Below, one piece after another: positions 55,377 to 63,627 of a stretch of DNA of 64,000 nucleotides (its first letter is position 1; each line of letters begins with the position of its first letter). The stretch comes from DSOI01 sp041394885 (lineage in GTDB: Bacteria > Acidobacteriota > Terriglobia > Bryobacterales > Bryobacteraceae), in contig JAWKHI010000018.1 in NCBI GenBank assembly GCA_041394885.1, forward strand, positions 61,640 through 125,639, read 5' to 3'. The position numbers and the translations under genes were made by a program. The notes under the pieces are model-generated. The model was not told the origin of the DNA and searched no databases. It was given only the letters and a program-made list of their open reading frames with translations.

Positions 55377-56120
55377 TTAGAAGCTTCGGACGCCGAGCGC
55401 CACAGGATCGTCCACGGCCATGGCTTCCTTGACCACGAACGGTTCGCCGTACTTCACGCCGATCTTCTGCCCGTAGAACCTGGCAACCGTTTCCAGACGA
55501 TCCCGCACTTCGGCGCGAGAAGGAAACAGATGACTTCCCGCCTCATGATCCCCGTATTGCGACTCATAGCAGAAAAGCGCTTCCATACGCCGTTCGAACT
55601 GGGCCGACACGTCGACGATGAAGCTTGGCGCGACATCGGCGTATACCGAGGCGTAGATCACTTTGCGGGGCCGGTGTGGCTCCGTGTAGGAATCGATCTT
55701 ACGGAGTCCGGCGAGGAAACAGGCTTCGTAGCCGATTTCCGACGCCCGGTAGTGGTCCGGATGACGGCCCTGCCAATAGGGCAGAATCACCAGGCGTGGA
55801 CGCAGGCGGCGGATCTCGACGGCGAGGCTCATGCGGCCGGCGAGGGAATTTTCAAGCCGGGCGTCGGGCAGATGGAGGTTGCCGCGAAACGAGCAACGCA
55901 TCACCGCGGCCGCGGCGTCGGCCTCGGCGAGCCTGATTTCAGGAGTGCCGCGGGTGCCCATTCCGCCGTCGGTGAGGTCCAGGGCGCCGGTGCGGTAGCC
56001 CATTTCGGCGAGGCGAATCAGGGCGCCGCCGCAAGTCTGCTCGATGTCGTCGGGGTGGGCGGCGATGGCGAGCACGTCGACCGGGCGTACGGGTTCGGTA
56101 TCGGTATAGGGGTTTCTCAT
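55377..56120 (-). CDS. bshB1: PIG-L deacetylase, bacillithiol biosynthesis BshB1 type
   Basis: This 247-residue deacetylase has the zinc motif AIAAHPDDIEQTCGG (AHPDDE-like), the LDLTDGGMGTRGTPEIRLAE segment characteristic of BshB1 and the second His in GRHPDHYRASEIGYEA. BshB1 removes the acetyl group from GlcNAc-malate in making bacillithiol, a low-molecular-weight thiol. It is the last gene of a chain with overlapping starts and stops (pfkB-rhomboid-glutaredoxin-bshB1). bshA and bshC are not in the window. Confidence 0.86.
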   Translation of the reverse strand: MRNPYTDTEPVRPVDVLAIAAHPDDIEQTCGGALIRLAEMGYRTGALDLTDGGMGTRGTPEIRLAEADAAAAVMRCSFRGNLHLPDARLENSLAGRMSLAVEIRRLRPRLVILPYWQGRHPDHYRASEIGYEACFLAGLRKIDSYTEPHRPRKVIYASVYADVAPSFIVDVSAQFERRMEALFCYESQYGDHEAGSHLFPSRAEVRDRLETVARFYGQKIGVKYGEPFVVKEAMAVDDPVALGVRSF

Positions 56121-56362
56121 TGGGATTTCCGTACGCGCGCGAGAAAAGCGGCGTAGTCCATGGCGTGATGGAACAGGTCGGCGCCGTCGACCGACACCAC
56201 GGGCACCTCGTGATCGTAGCGGGCTTTGAGCGCCGGGTCACGGTCAATGTCGGCGACGGTCAACTCGAACGGGGCCTCCTGACGCGCCTGGGCGAGCAGC
56301 GCCTCCACGCGTTCGCATAGGTGGCAACCGGCGCGAGTATAGAGCGTAACGGCGGGTTTCAC
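56117..56362 (-). CDS. Glutaredoxin-like protein, 81 aa
   Basis: The start GTG at 56360-56362 overlaps the rhomboid stop (GTGA) and has GGAG upstream. The protein is a compact thioredoxin fold with CHLC as active site (TLYTRAGCHLCERVEALLAQ) and the cis-Pro loop YDHEVPVVSVDG. It is of the DUF836/GlrX-like type seen in many bacteria. Its link with bshB1, whose start it overlaps by four bases, suggests a redox role tied to bacillithiol, but that is inference. An earlier start is unlikely because it would lie within the rhomboid gene. Confidence 0.8.
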   Translation of the reverse strand: MKPAVTLYTRAGCHLCERVEALLAQARQEAPFELTVADIDRDPALKARYDHEVPVVSVDGADLFHHAMDYAAFLARVRKSQ

Positions 56363-57030
56363 CAACGTAACTCCGGGTGGAATCGATAGCGCTCCCGCGT
56401 CTTGAGCACCTTCACGAGGAACATGCCCATCAGGAACCCGCCAGCGTGGGCGAACCACGCCACCCCGCCTTCATGTCCGCCGTTGGAAGCCGCCATCTCG
56501 CCGAAGCCGCTGAAAATCTGAATCACGAACCAGTAGATCAGCATGAACCACGCGGGCACTTCATACGTAGTGATGAAGATGAAAATGGGGATTAGGGTGA
56601 CCACGCGGGCGTGCGGGAACTTCATCACATAGCCGCCCATCACGCCGGCGATGGCGCCACTGGCGCCGACGGTGGGGATCGCGGATCCGGAGTTGAAGAT
56701 GTAGTGAACCAGCCCGGCGGCTACCCCGGAAAGCAGATAAAAACCGAGGTATTGGGCCCGTCCGAGGATGTCTTCCACGTTGTCGCCGAAGATCCAGAGG
56801 AACCACATGTTGCCGATCAGGTGCATCCAGCCGCCGTGGAGGAACATGGAAGTGAGCAGATCGGCGAATTGGAACCGTGCGGGCGTCATGCCATACTCGC
56901 TGACGAAGTGATTGCGGGAAAACCCGTCGAGGGAGACCTCGAACAGGAAAATCATGACGTTGAGGGCAATCAGCAGCACCGTCACGAGCGGAAAGGAGTG
57001 GCTGGGCTGGGAGTCGCGCAGCGGGATCAT
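56359..57030 (-). CDS. Rhomboid-family intramembrane serine protease
   Basis: The start at 57030 (MIPLRDSQPS) overlaps the pfkB stop as ATGA. The protein has six membrane helices with the GxSG nucleophile in GASGAIAGVMGGYVMKF, the catalytic His in WFAHAGGFLMGMFLV and the loop-1 motif HGGWMHLIGNMWFLWIFGDN. Rhomboids cut membrane proteins within or near their membrane helices. All catalytic positions are present; length 223 residues. The cleavage target is unknown. Confidence 0.92.
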   Translation of the reverse strand: MIPLRDSQPSHSFPLVTVLLIALNVMIFLFEVSLDGFSRNHFVSEYGMTPARFQFADLLTSMFLHGGWMHLIGNMWFLWIFGDNVEDILGRAQYLGFYLLSGVAAGLVHYIFNSGSAIPTVGASGAIAGVMGGYVMKFPHARVVTLIPIFIFITTYEVPAWFMLIYWFVIQIFSGFGEMAASNGGHEGGVAWFAHAGGFLMGMFLVKVLKTRERYRFHPELRW

Positions 57031-58019
57031 TTGCCGCGCGAACTCCGGCGGGCGGCGCTTCCGGATCCGGGCCGGCCGAACTCGGGACGGCCGAATTCGG
57101 GGTGCGAGCGGCGTTCGCCGCGCTGGATGAGCGCCAGAGCTTCCTCGCGGGTGGCGATGCGGCCTCGCGCCCCGATTGCGGTGCAATTGATGGCGGCCAT
57201 GGCGTTGGAAAATTCAAGCGTGTCGTCGATGGACATGCCGTTGAGCACAGCATAACAGAAGGCCCCGTGGAAGACGTCGCCGGCGCCGGTGGTGTCGGCG
57301 CAGTTGACCACGAAGGCGGGCGAGTAGTGGAACCGGCCGTCGACGCGGGCGAGCGATCCCTGGGCGCCGAGCGTCATGGCCGCCACGCGCATCCCGTGCT
57401 CTTCCTGGATCATTTCGAGGGCGCGGCAGGGATCGTTCTCATTGGTCCAGCGGACGGGAAATTCGGAGCTGGTGACCAGGTAGTCGACGGTGTCCAACAC
57501 CTTGTCGAAGCCATGGTAGATGGTGTCGACGTCGACGGTGACGGGAATTCCGTGCTGTCGCGCGATGCGCGCGGCGCGCTCCACCGCCTCCGTGTCGTGC
57601 CCGTCGATGTGAAGCATCCGGGCGCAGGTGATCATCTCGGGCGAGATCTCCCCGGGCTCCAGGCGGAGTTCTTCCGGCCGCCGCCAGAATACGGTCCGCT
57701 CGCCGGTGGTGCGGTCAATGATGATATAGGCGGACTGGTTGGCGGTGTTGGCCCGCACCTGGACGTGATCGAGGTTGATGCCGGATCCGAGCAGGCTCTC
57801 CATTTGGACGCGTCCGCGTTCGTCATCGCCGAGAGTTCCGATGTACTTGGTGCGCAGGCCGAGCCGGGCGCAGGTGACCATCGCGCTGGCCACCTGGCCC
57901 CCGGGGCTGAGCATTTCCTCTTCAAACGGCTCTTTGCCGGCGTAGGCGGGAAAACGCGGGACCAACAGCAGCGTATCGGTGGCGTTGAGGCCAACGCCAA
58001 CCACGTCGAAATCGGGCAT
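57027..58019 (-). CDS. PfkB-family carbohydrate kinase
   Basis: This ribokinase-type enzyme has VVGVGLNATDTLLLVPRFP at the N-terminus, a GGQ-x-AN-like PGGQVASAMVTCARLG and the ATP-site motif NCADTTGAGDVFHGAFCYAV. It phosphorylates a sugar or nucleoside. The tail after residue 300 contains a tandem EFGRP-EFGRP duplication and a basic low-complexity end, overlapping the rhomboid start, so the last 20 residues are probably not functionally constrained. First gene of the overlapping bshB1 operon. Confidence 0.87.
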   Translation of the reverse strand: MPDFDVVGVGLNATDTLLLVPRFPAYAGKEPFEEEMLSPGGQVASAMVTCARLGLRTKYIGTLGDDERGRVQMESLLGSGINLDHVQVRANTANQSAYIIIDRTTGERTVFWRRPEELRLEPGEISPEMITCARMLHIDGHDTEAVERAARIARQHGIPVTVDVDTIYHGFDKVLDTVDYLVTSSEFPVRWTNENDPCRALEMIQEEHGMRVAAMTLGAQGSLARVDGRFHYSPAFVVNCADTTGAGDVFHGAFCYAVLNGMSIDDTLEFSNAMAAINCTAIGARGRIATREEALALIQRGERRSHPEFGRPEFGRPGSGSAARRSSRGK

Positions 58020-58085
58020 ATGAAGGACGATTATCGCAGCCCGGTGCTATAATGGAAAGTCCCTCCATAGTTCAAAACTTCTTTT

Positions 58086-58643
58086 ATGCTGCAAGCAACA
58101 CAACTCCGTCCGGGCATGGTGATCAAGTTCAACAACGAGCTGTACTCGATCTTCAAGACCGAACATCGCACGCCCGGCAATCTGCGCGGCTTCGTGCAGG
58201 CGAAAATGCGCCGCTTGGCGAGCGGGTCCATGACCGAGCACCGCTTCTCGTCGGAAGACCGCGTGGAGCGCGCCATTCTCGACGAACATCCGATGGAGTA
58301 TTTGTACGACGACGGCGAGGCGTTCCACTTCATGAACACCGAGTCGTTCGAACAGATGCATCTGAATCGAGACTTGCTCGGCGATGCGGTCAACTACCTC
58401 GTGCCGGGCTTCAAGGTCACGGTGGTGTTCTACGAGGACAAACCGATCAGCGTGGACCTGCCGCCGTCGGTGGAGTTGACGATCACCGAGACCGAGCCTA
58501 GTTTGAAGGGCGCGACGGTGTCGAACGTGACCAAGCCGGCGACGCTCGAAACGGGACTGGTAGTGCAGGTGCCGCCATTCATCAGTTCGGGCGAGCGCAT
58601 TCGGGTTTCGACCGTGGACGGATCCTACCTCGAACGGGCGTAG
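58086..58643 (+). CDS. efp: Translation elongation factor P
   Basis: This 185-residue EF-P rescues ribosomes stalled on proline runs. Domain I starts MLQATQLRPGMVIKFNNELY and reaches the tip loop HRTPGNLRGF. The position equal to the modified Lys34 of E. coli EF-P (PGKG) is Asn here (PGNLRGF). Domains II and III follow, with LETGLVVQVPPFISSGERIR and VSTVDGSYLERA at the end. The tip substitution means that neither EpmA-type lysylation nor EarP-type rhamnosylation is expected. Confidence 0.95.
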   Translation: MLQATQLRPGMVIKFNNELYSIFKTEHRTPGNLRGFVQAKMRRLASGSMTEHRFSSEDRVERAILDEHPMEYLYDDGEAFHFMNTESFEQMHLNRDLLGDAVNYLVPGFKVTVVFYEDKPISVDLPPSVELTITETEPSLKGATVSNVTKPATLETGLVVQVPPFISSGERIRVSTVDGSYLERA

Positions 58644-58686
58644 CCGCACCGGTGCGGCGGCCACCCCCTCCGCTCATCCGATGAGC

Positions 58687-59121
58687 CTAGTTCGCCTTCA
58701 AGGCCTTCTTGAGCTTGCCGACGATCCGGTCCGCCACCTTCCGCTGGCCGCCGCGTTTCATCGCGCCGAACAGGAGGCTGCGGTCGCCCGCTTCGTCGGA
58801 CCACAGGACCGTTTTTTCTGACTTGTCGACGAGCGTCACCGCGGCCGATGCATTGTCGTGGAGGCCCAGGTAGCGGCCGGTGATGGCAGCGCCGGTGCCC
58901 TTTTTCTCATCCGAGACCCCGGTCAGAATCGCGTCGGCTTCGTTTTTTTCGAGCACGATCACGACTTTGCCCTTCATCTGCTTGGTGAATTCCGCGCGAA
59001 TGTATTGGTCGAGATCATTCGGCATCTTCTCCACATAGATCTTGCGGATGGAACTCAGATCGGTTTGGGCCACGGCGGGCAGCAAAGCGAGGCAGGCCAT
59101 CAATATCAGTCGCACTAGCAT
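58687..59121 (-). CDS. Secreted hypothetical protein, 144 aa
   Basis: A signal peptide (MLVRLILMACLALLPAVAQT) precedes a small alpha/beta domain: IRKIYVEKMPNDLDQYIRAE, KGKVVIVLEKNEADAILTGV, ASAAVTLVDKSEKTVLWSDE, ending with a Lys-rich helix. Short secreted domains of this shape, some related to DUF4136/LptE-like folds, are common in acidobacteria. I cannot assign a function. It ends 40 bases from efp and is convergent with it. Confidence 0.65.
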   Translation of the reverse strand: MLVRLILMACLALLPAVAQTDLSSIRKIYVEKMPNDLDQYIRAEFTKQMKGKVVIVLEKNEADAILTGVSDEKKGTGAAITGRYLGLHDNASAAVTLVDKSEKTVLWSDEAGDRSLLFGAMKRGGQRKVADRIVGKLKKALKAN

Positions 59122-59843
59122 CCACTCCTTTGACGTATTCTCAGTTCGATCCCCGAGGTCAGACTGATTATAGCGGATCGATCGAGCCTATTTTGGACAT
59201 ACATAGGGGCCTCTTGCATTTGTGCCTCTTGCCGTTGCATCGGGTCCCTCCGGCGCAGCCAGCGAGCCTTGAACAGCGCCATTCGATTCACGGACGCACA
59301 TGGCTCGGCTCTGCGAAACGAATCGATAAGGAGAGATCGTGCGATCGCCGAACCCGGCCACGCCGGAGTAGCCTCGAGGACCTACGGTAGCTATCGAGAA
59401 ACCGCTCCTCTACCGCGTCGCTTCATTGATAAGAAACGCAGTCGCCGTCCACTTTCACCTAGGCGCGGCCGCCGTAACCTTGCAGTTCCAAACCCCATCC
59501 CCATTCGCCGTCGTCGGGACTCCCTGCAAATCCGCGGCCATCGAAGTGCGTGAGCCACTCTTGCCGTGGGTTGCAGGCTCGGTGTTCGCCTTCGCCCTGA
59601 ACCGCGGAGCGGCGGTGTTGTTCGTAAAGCGCTCGGATCTCGATCCCCCGAGCGGCAAGTTCGTGCGGCGCTCGAGAGGAATTGTTGGAATTACGGCCAG
59701 GAAGCCGAGACATGATCCCTCCAGTCATACAATCTCGATTGCAACACCGCCATAGTCTCCGGATGTTACTCGAATTGTGCCCGGTGCAAGCCGGCTCCGG
59801 CATGAGGCCATGTCCATTTGTCCCCTGCCCACTTGGATCGGAT
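59122..59843. other. Intergenic region, 722 bp, with a possible decayed gene
   Basis: No supported gene. On the minus strand near 59460-59690 one frame reads RGIEIRALYEQHRRSAVQGE and then EWLTHFDGRGFAGSPDDGEW with a stop at 59459. The residue composition looks like real protein but no family is recognised and the frame is short and without a clear start. It may be the remains of a gene. Confidence 0.3.
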
Positions 59844-60650
59844 ATGATGACGGCCATGTTTCGACAATCACTGATGCTGCTCGCCGTATTGTGCCCCGTC
59901 TACGCGCAGACGGCGGCGCCTTACCTGCCGGCCAAACTTTCGGCTCCGGATCGCGATCTGTTCACGCGGATCGCGGCGGCGGAACTGGAAACGATGTGGT
60001 CCGCGGTGGTGGCCGAAGGGTACCCGTTGTGCTTCATCCACGAATTGGATCCGATCCATCCGGACCGCAAGCTGATCGGCCGTGCACGCACGATCCGCTA
60101 CCTGCCCAATCGTAAAGATGTGCGGGATAAGGTCTACGGAGCGGGTCCTCAGTTGAACTACAAGGGTTCCGAGGAGGCCGAGCCGGGCGATATTCTCGTC
60201 TTCGACGCCGGCGGCGAGACGCGTTCGGCGGTGACGGGCGTGATGACGACAACGCGATTCGCGGCCCGGGGCGGAGTGGGGATGATCGCCGACGGCGCCT
60301 TTCGCGACGTCCCCGGCATGGCGGCGATGCCGATCCAGGTATACATGCGCCGGGGCCAGGCCGCGTCGGTAAGTCCGGGGATGATGAGCATCGATTATCA
60401 GACGCCGGTGCGGATCGGCGGAGTGACGGTGATTCCGGGAGACATCCTGGTGGGTGAGCGTCACGGCATTTTGGTGATCCCCGCCGCGATCGTGGAGAAG
60501 GTGTTGGAGAAGGCCATGTCGTCGGTGGAGCGGGAAGAGTTCCAGCATGAGCTGCTCGAGAAGGGCGAGCCGATCTACGGGGTGTATCCGCGCTTGAACG
60601 AGGCGAATCAGAAGCGGTTCGAGCAGTGGCGGCGCAACAGGAAGCGCTAG
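59844..60650 (+). CDS. RraA-family protein (secreted)
   Basis: The start is one of three nearby Met codons (59844, 59847, 59856); all give a signal peptide ending near LLAVLCPVYAQ. The domain is RraA-like: LIGRARTIRYLPNRKD, EPGDILVFDAGGETRSAVTG, RGGVGMIADGAFRDVPGM and RIGGVTVIPGDILVGERHGI. RraA-type proteins include the RNase E inhibitor and aldolases or decarboxylases of 4-hydroxy-4-methyl-2-oxoglutarate type; export makes RNase regulation unlikely. Such secreted RraA homologues occur in acidobacteria and planctomycetes. The function is uncertain. Confidence 0.78.
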   Translation: MMTAMFRQSLMLLAVLCPVYAQTAAPYLPAKLSAPDRDLFTRIAAAELETMWSAVVAEGYPLCFIHELDPIHPDRKLIGRARTIRYLPNRKDVRDKVYGAGPQLNYKGSEEAEPGDILVFDAGGETRSAVTGVMTTTRFAARGGVGMIADGAFRDVPGMAAMPIQVYMRRGQAASVSPGMMSIDYQTPVRIGGVTVIPGDILVGERHGILVIPAAIVEKVLEKAMSSVEREEFQHELLEKGEPIYGVYPRLNEANQKRFEQWRRNRKR

Positions 60651-60851
60651 CCGTGTCTACGGTCGCGTGGGCCGCGTTGCGAGCGCCACGGCGCTGGGTG
60701 AGGAAAATCGATGCGGGTCACCCATGACGAACCGGAACGAAGCAGACGGCGCCTTGTTGACCATGGGGCTGAATCGAGGGCTGGATCGCCTCGCGCGCCT
60801 CCGTTCGCGGATCCGAGCCGTGCGGCCCGCGGGACTTTTGCCACGGGCCAT

Positions 60852-62528
60852 CTACCGCGCGCCGGCCTTGATGAGTTGCTCGGCCTGCCGGATGGCCTCT
60901 TCGGTCATCTTCTCGCCCGAGAGCATCCGCCCGATTTCCCGCGCCCGCGCGGTCTGCGTCGGCAGTTCCTCGATCGAGGCGACCGTGCGTCCGGCCGCTT
61001 CGCCCTTGGCCACCACATAATGATGGTCCGCGAAGCCCGCGATTTGCGGGGCGTGCGTCACGCACAGAACCTGATGGCCCGCGGCGAGACGCTTCAGCCG
61101 GCGCCCGACGCTTTCCGCCGTCCGCCCCCCCACGCCCGTGTCGACTTCATCGAACACCAGCGTCCGCGGAACCCCGCTCCGCGCTTCGCCATTGCCGGCG
61201 GCGCACGTCTTGAGCGCCAGCGCCAACCGGGATAATTCGCCGCCGGAGGCCACCTTTTCGAGCGGCCGCGGTTCCTCGCCCTTATTGGCCGAGAGGAGGA
61301 ATCGCGCCCGGTCCCAACCATGGGGTGACCATTCGCCCTCGGTCAACTCTACCTGAAAACGCGTGCCGCCCATCGCCAGCGACGCGAGTTCATCGTGGGC
61401 CGCCGCCTCCAGTTGCCGCGCCGCCTTCCCTCTGGCAAGCGATGCTTTGCGCGCGGCCTTTTCATAGGCCGCCGCCGCCTCTTCCAGTTCCCCGCTCAGT
61501 TTGGCCCGATGCTCCCCGGCCGATGCAACCGCCTGGAGCTTCTCGCTCACATCGGCCAAAAACGCCAGGATCTCCGCCACCGTCGTGCCGTATTTGCGCT
61601 TTAGTTTGTCGATGGCGGCCAGGCGCGTCTCAATGGCGTCGAGCCGGGCCGGGTCGCCCTCGAGACCCGCAAGATAGTGCTGTAGGGACCGTGACGCTTC
61701 GTCGATGGCGATTTCGGCGGGCTTCAGCATCTCGAGCGTTTCCGCCAGTGCCGGGTCGATCCGGCAAAGATCTTCCAGCCGTTTGCGCGCCTGGCGGACG
61801 GCGGCGAGCGCCGCGCCTTCCGCGTCGTAAAGAAGATCGTAGGCCGAGCGCGCGTACTCGTCGAGCTTGGCGACGTTCATCAGCACGCGGCGGTCCGCTT
61901 CGAGTGCGTCGTCCTCGCCGGGCTGCAAGCGCGCGTCGTCGATCTCGCGCTTTTGAAAGGACCACAAATCGGCCAGGCGCAGCTTCTCCTGCTCGCTGCG
62001 GTCCAGCGCTTCGATGTCCCGGCGGATGGTCTGCCAGCGCTCATGGAGCAAGGCGATCGCCGCGGTGTCGATACCGCCGAATGCGTCGAGCATGTCGAGT
62101 TGCCTGGCCGCGTCAAACAGCTCCTGCTGGTCGTGCTGGCCGTGAATGTCGCCCCAGTGCGGGGCCAGTTCGCGGAGCAGCGCGACGGTCACCGGGCGGC
62201 TCCCCGCAAACGCGCGGGACTTGCCGGACGAAAGAATCTCCCGCTCAATCAGCAATTCGCCGTCTTCGATCTCGATGCCGCTCTCGCTCGCCAGGGCTTG
62301 GAAGGCCGGTGTAGAGGGTGCCTCGAAGATGCCGGCGATCCGCGCGCGGTCCGCGCCCGTGCGCACCAGATCCGCCGAGGCACGCCCGCCATACAGCAGC
62401 CCCAGCGCATCGACGATGATCGATTTGCCGCTGCCGGTCTCTCCGGTGAGCAGGTTTAATCCGGCGTGGAAACGCACCCGGACGTGTTCGACGACAGCGT
62501 AGTTTTCCACCACCAGCTCGACGAGCAT
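60852..62528 (-). CDS. recN: DNA repair protein RecN
   Basis: This 558-residue SMC-like ATPase for double-strand break repair has the P-loop LNLLTGETGSGKSIIVDALG, coiled-coil arms in the middle (Ala/Leu/Glu/Lys-rich, about 150-370), and at the C-terminus VASGGELSRLALALK (signature), RTLVFDEVDTGVGG (Walker B, D-loop) and VLCVTHAPQIAGFADHHYVV. It helps hold broken ends and promotes RecA loading. It is a single gene; the 200 bases downstream (60651-60851) have no gene. Confidence 0.94.
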   Translation of the reverse strand: MLVELVVENYAVVEHVRVRFHAGLNLLTGETGSGKSIIVDALGLLYGGRASADLVRTGADRARIAGIFEAPSTPAFQALASESGIEIEDGELLIEREILSSGKSRAFAGSRPVTVALLRELAPHWGDIHGQHDQQELFDAARQLDMLDAFGGIDTAAIALLHERWQTIRRDIEALDRSEQEKLRLADLWSFQKREIDDARLQPGEDDALEADRRVLMNVAKLDEYARSAYDLLYDAEGAALAAVRQARKRLEDLCRIDPALAETLEMLKPAEIAIDEASRSLQHYLAGLEGDPARLDAIETRLAAIDKLKRKYGTTVAEILAFLADVSEKLQAVASAGEHRAKLSGELEEAAAAYEKAARKASLARGKAARQLEAAAHDELASLAMGGTRFQVELTEGEWSPHGWDRARFLLSANKGEEPRPLEKVASGGELSRLALALKTCAAGNGEARSGVPRTLVFDEVDTGVGGRTAESVGRRLKRLAAGHQVLCVTHAPQIAGFADHHYVVAKGEAAGRTVASIEELPTQTARAREIGRMLSGEKMTEEAIRQAEQLIKAGAR

Positions 62529-62537
62529 TCGAACCGA

Positions 62538-62738
62538 TTATAGCGTTGGCGGGAACATTTTCCCGATGAGTCTCCTCCAGGGCTCGAACATGTCGGAAAT
62601 CAGGTTGGCCATTCGGAACTCTCGTGCGAACCGGGTCTGGTGGTTGCCGCCGTTCTCGCTCTCGGATTCCGATTGGGGATCGGCACGGCGGTCTGCACGC
62701 TGGTGAATCAGAACCATGACTTTGACTAGGGGTAGCAT
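62538..62738 (-). CDS. Possible small protein, 66 aa
   Basis: The ATG is preceded by AAAGGAGGAATCC, a strong Shine-Dalgarno at good spacing, which is the main support. The product begins MLPLVKVMVLIHQRADRRAD and is rich in Ser, Glu and Arg in the middle. No homologue or membrane segment is evident. It lies just before recN (10 bases from its start) on the same strand, and just after the decayed repeat gene. A short leader-type gene for recN is another possibility. Confidence 0.35.
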   Translation of the reverse strand: MLPLVKVMVLIHQRADRRADPQSESESENGGNHQTRFAREFRMANLISDMFEPWRRLIGKMFPPTL

Positions 62739-62774
62739 GGATTCCTCCTTTCTCCGCTGAATAGAGAGACAGGG

Positions 62775-63627
62775 CTACGGAATGGCCAACGTGGCCATAG
62801 CCTGCCAGCCGGAATTGTTCGATGACATATCTCTTGCCACCGCATAGACCACACGATCGCCAGCGAAACGGTCTCTCCAGCGCATTGCCGGCGTGAGTAC
62901 CACCGTGGTTCCGGAAGCCACATGCCGAGGATTGGCCGAGGTCAACCTCGCACTGCCTGTTGGCGATCGTCCGTGTCCCCGGCAGAGTGCCCCGTCCTGC
63001 AAATGGGCCACCCGCATCGCCAGCGTCGTTTACGAGTACCCGCGTCGATGAGGAACGAATGTAGGCAAGATAACAGGCGCTCCGGCCGTCGACGCCGTTC
63101 TGGATCTATAGGTTCAGAATATTGAGGTCGGCGAAGCCGTTGTTGTCGGCGAAAGATACCGAGAGAGTTCTTGCGCTGGTTTCGGATCTCGCGGGCGTTG
63201 CCGATATCACGCGCGGGGACGTCAACGGCACGCCTGGAACGGTCCAGACGCCACTGCGGATCCAACCGCTGTTCAGCCCACCCTGCGCTCGAGCGGCCAC
63301 ATAGACGATCTTGTTCCCCGGGCGCGGCACCGATCTTGGCAAGAAACTCGTTCATTCCAGAGCGCCCAGCGTGTCTGTGGTGCGCGCGACTTCCGCAAAA
63401 GCAGAGTGGAACAAAACATCCAGATCCAGCCGGAGGCCCGATCCGGAGGCGGTCACCGACGAGGTCGCTCCGGCGATCGCGCAAGCTGAGTTGCCAATGG
63501 CGCCGACCAAAGTAGCCGACTTCCCGCGCACTACCAAGCACGAGCATGCATTCCGGCGAAGCCGCGGCGACACCACCAAGCCTGTTTCGGGCCGAACCCG
63601 GCTCGGAACCTTTTTTTGGAGAGCCAT
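62775..63627 (-). pseudogene. Decayed secreted repeat-module protein (like the 5.5-8.0 kb gene)
   Basis: In successive frames the minus strand gives a partial first module (IGNSACAIAGATSSVTASGS, GLRLDLDVLFHSAF), then after a shift near 63350 GNKIVYVAARAQGGLNSGWI, TSPRVISATPARSETSARTL and DNNGFADLNILNL. After a stop, NGVDGRSACYLAYIRSSSTR and VLVNDAGDAGGPFAG follow, then after another shift FAGDRVVYAVARDMSSNNSG to the end. These are the same landmarks (DGR-x-ACY, LVNDAGDAGGPFAG, NSGW) as in the intact protein at 5.5-8.0 kb. There is no signal peptide: the 5' part is missing. At least three disruptions, so it is a pseudogene. Confidence 0.85.
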
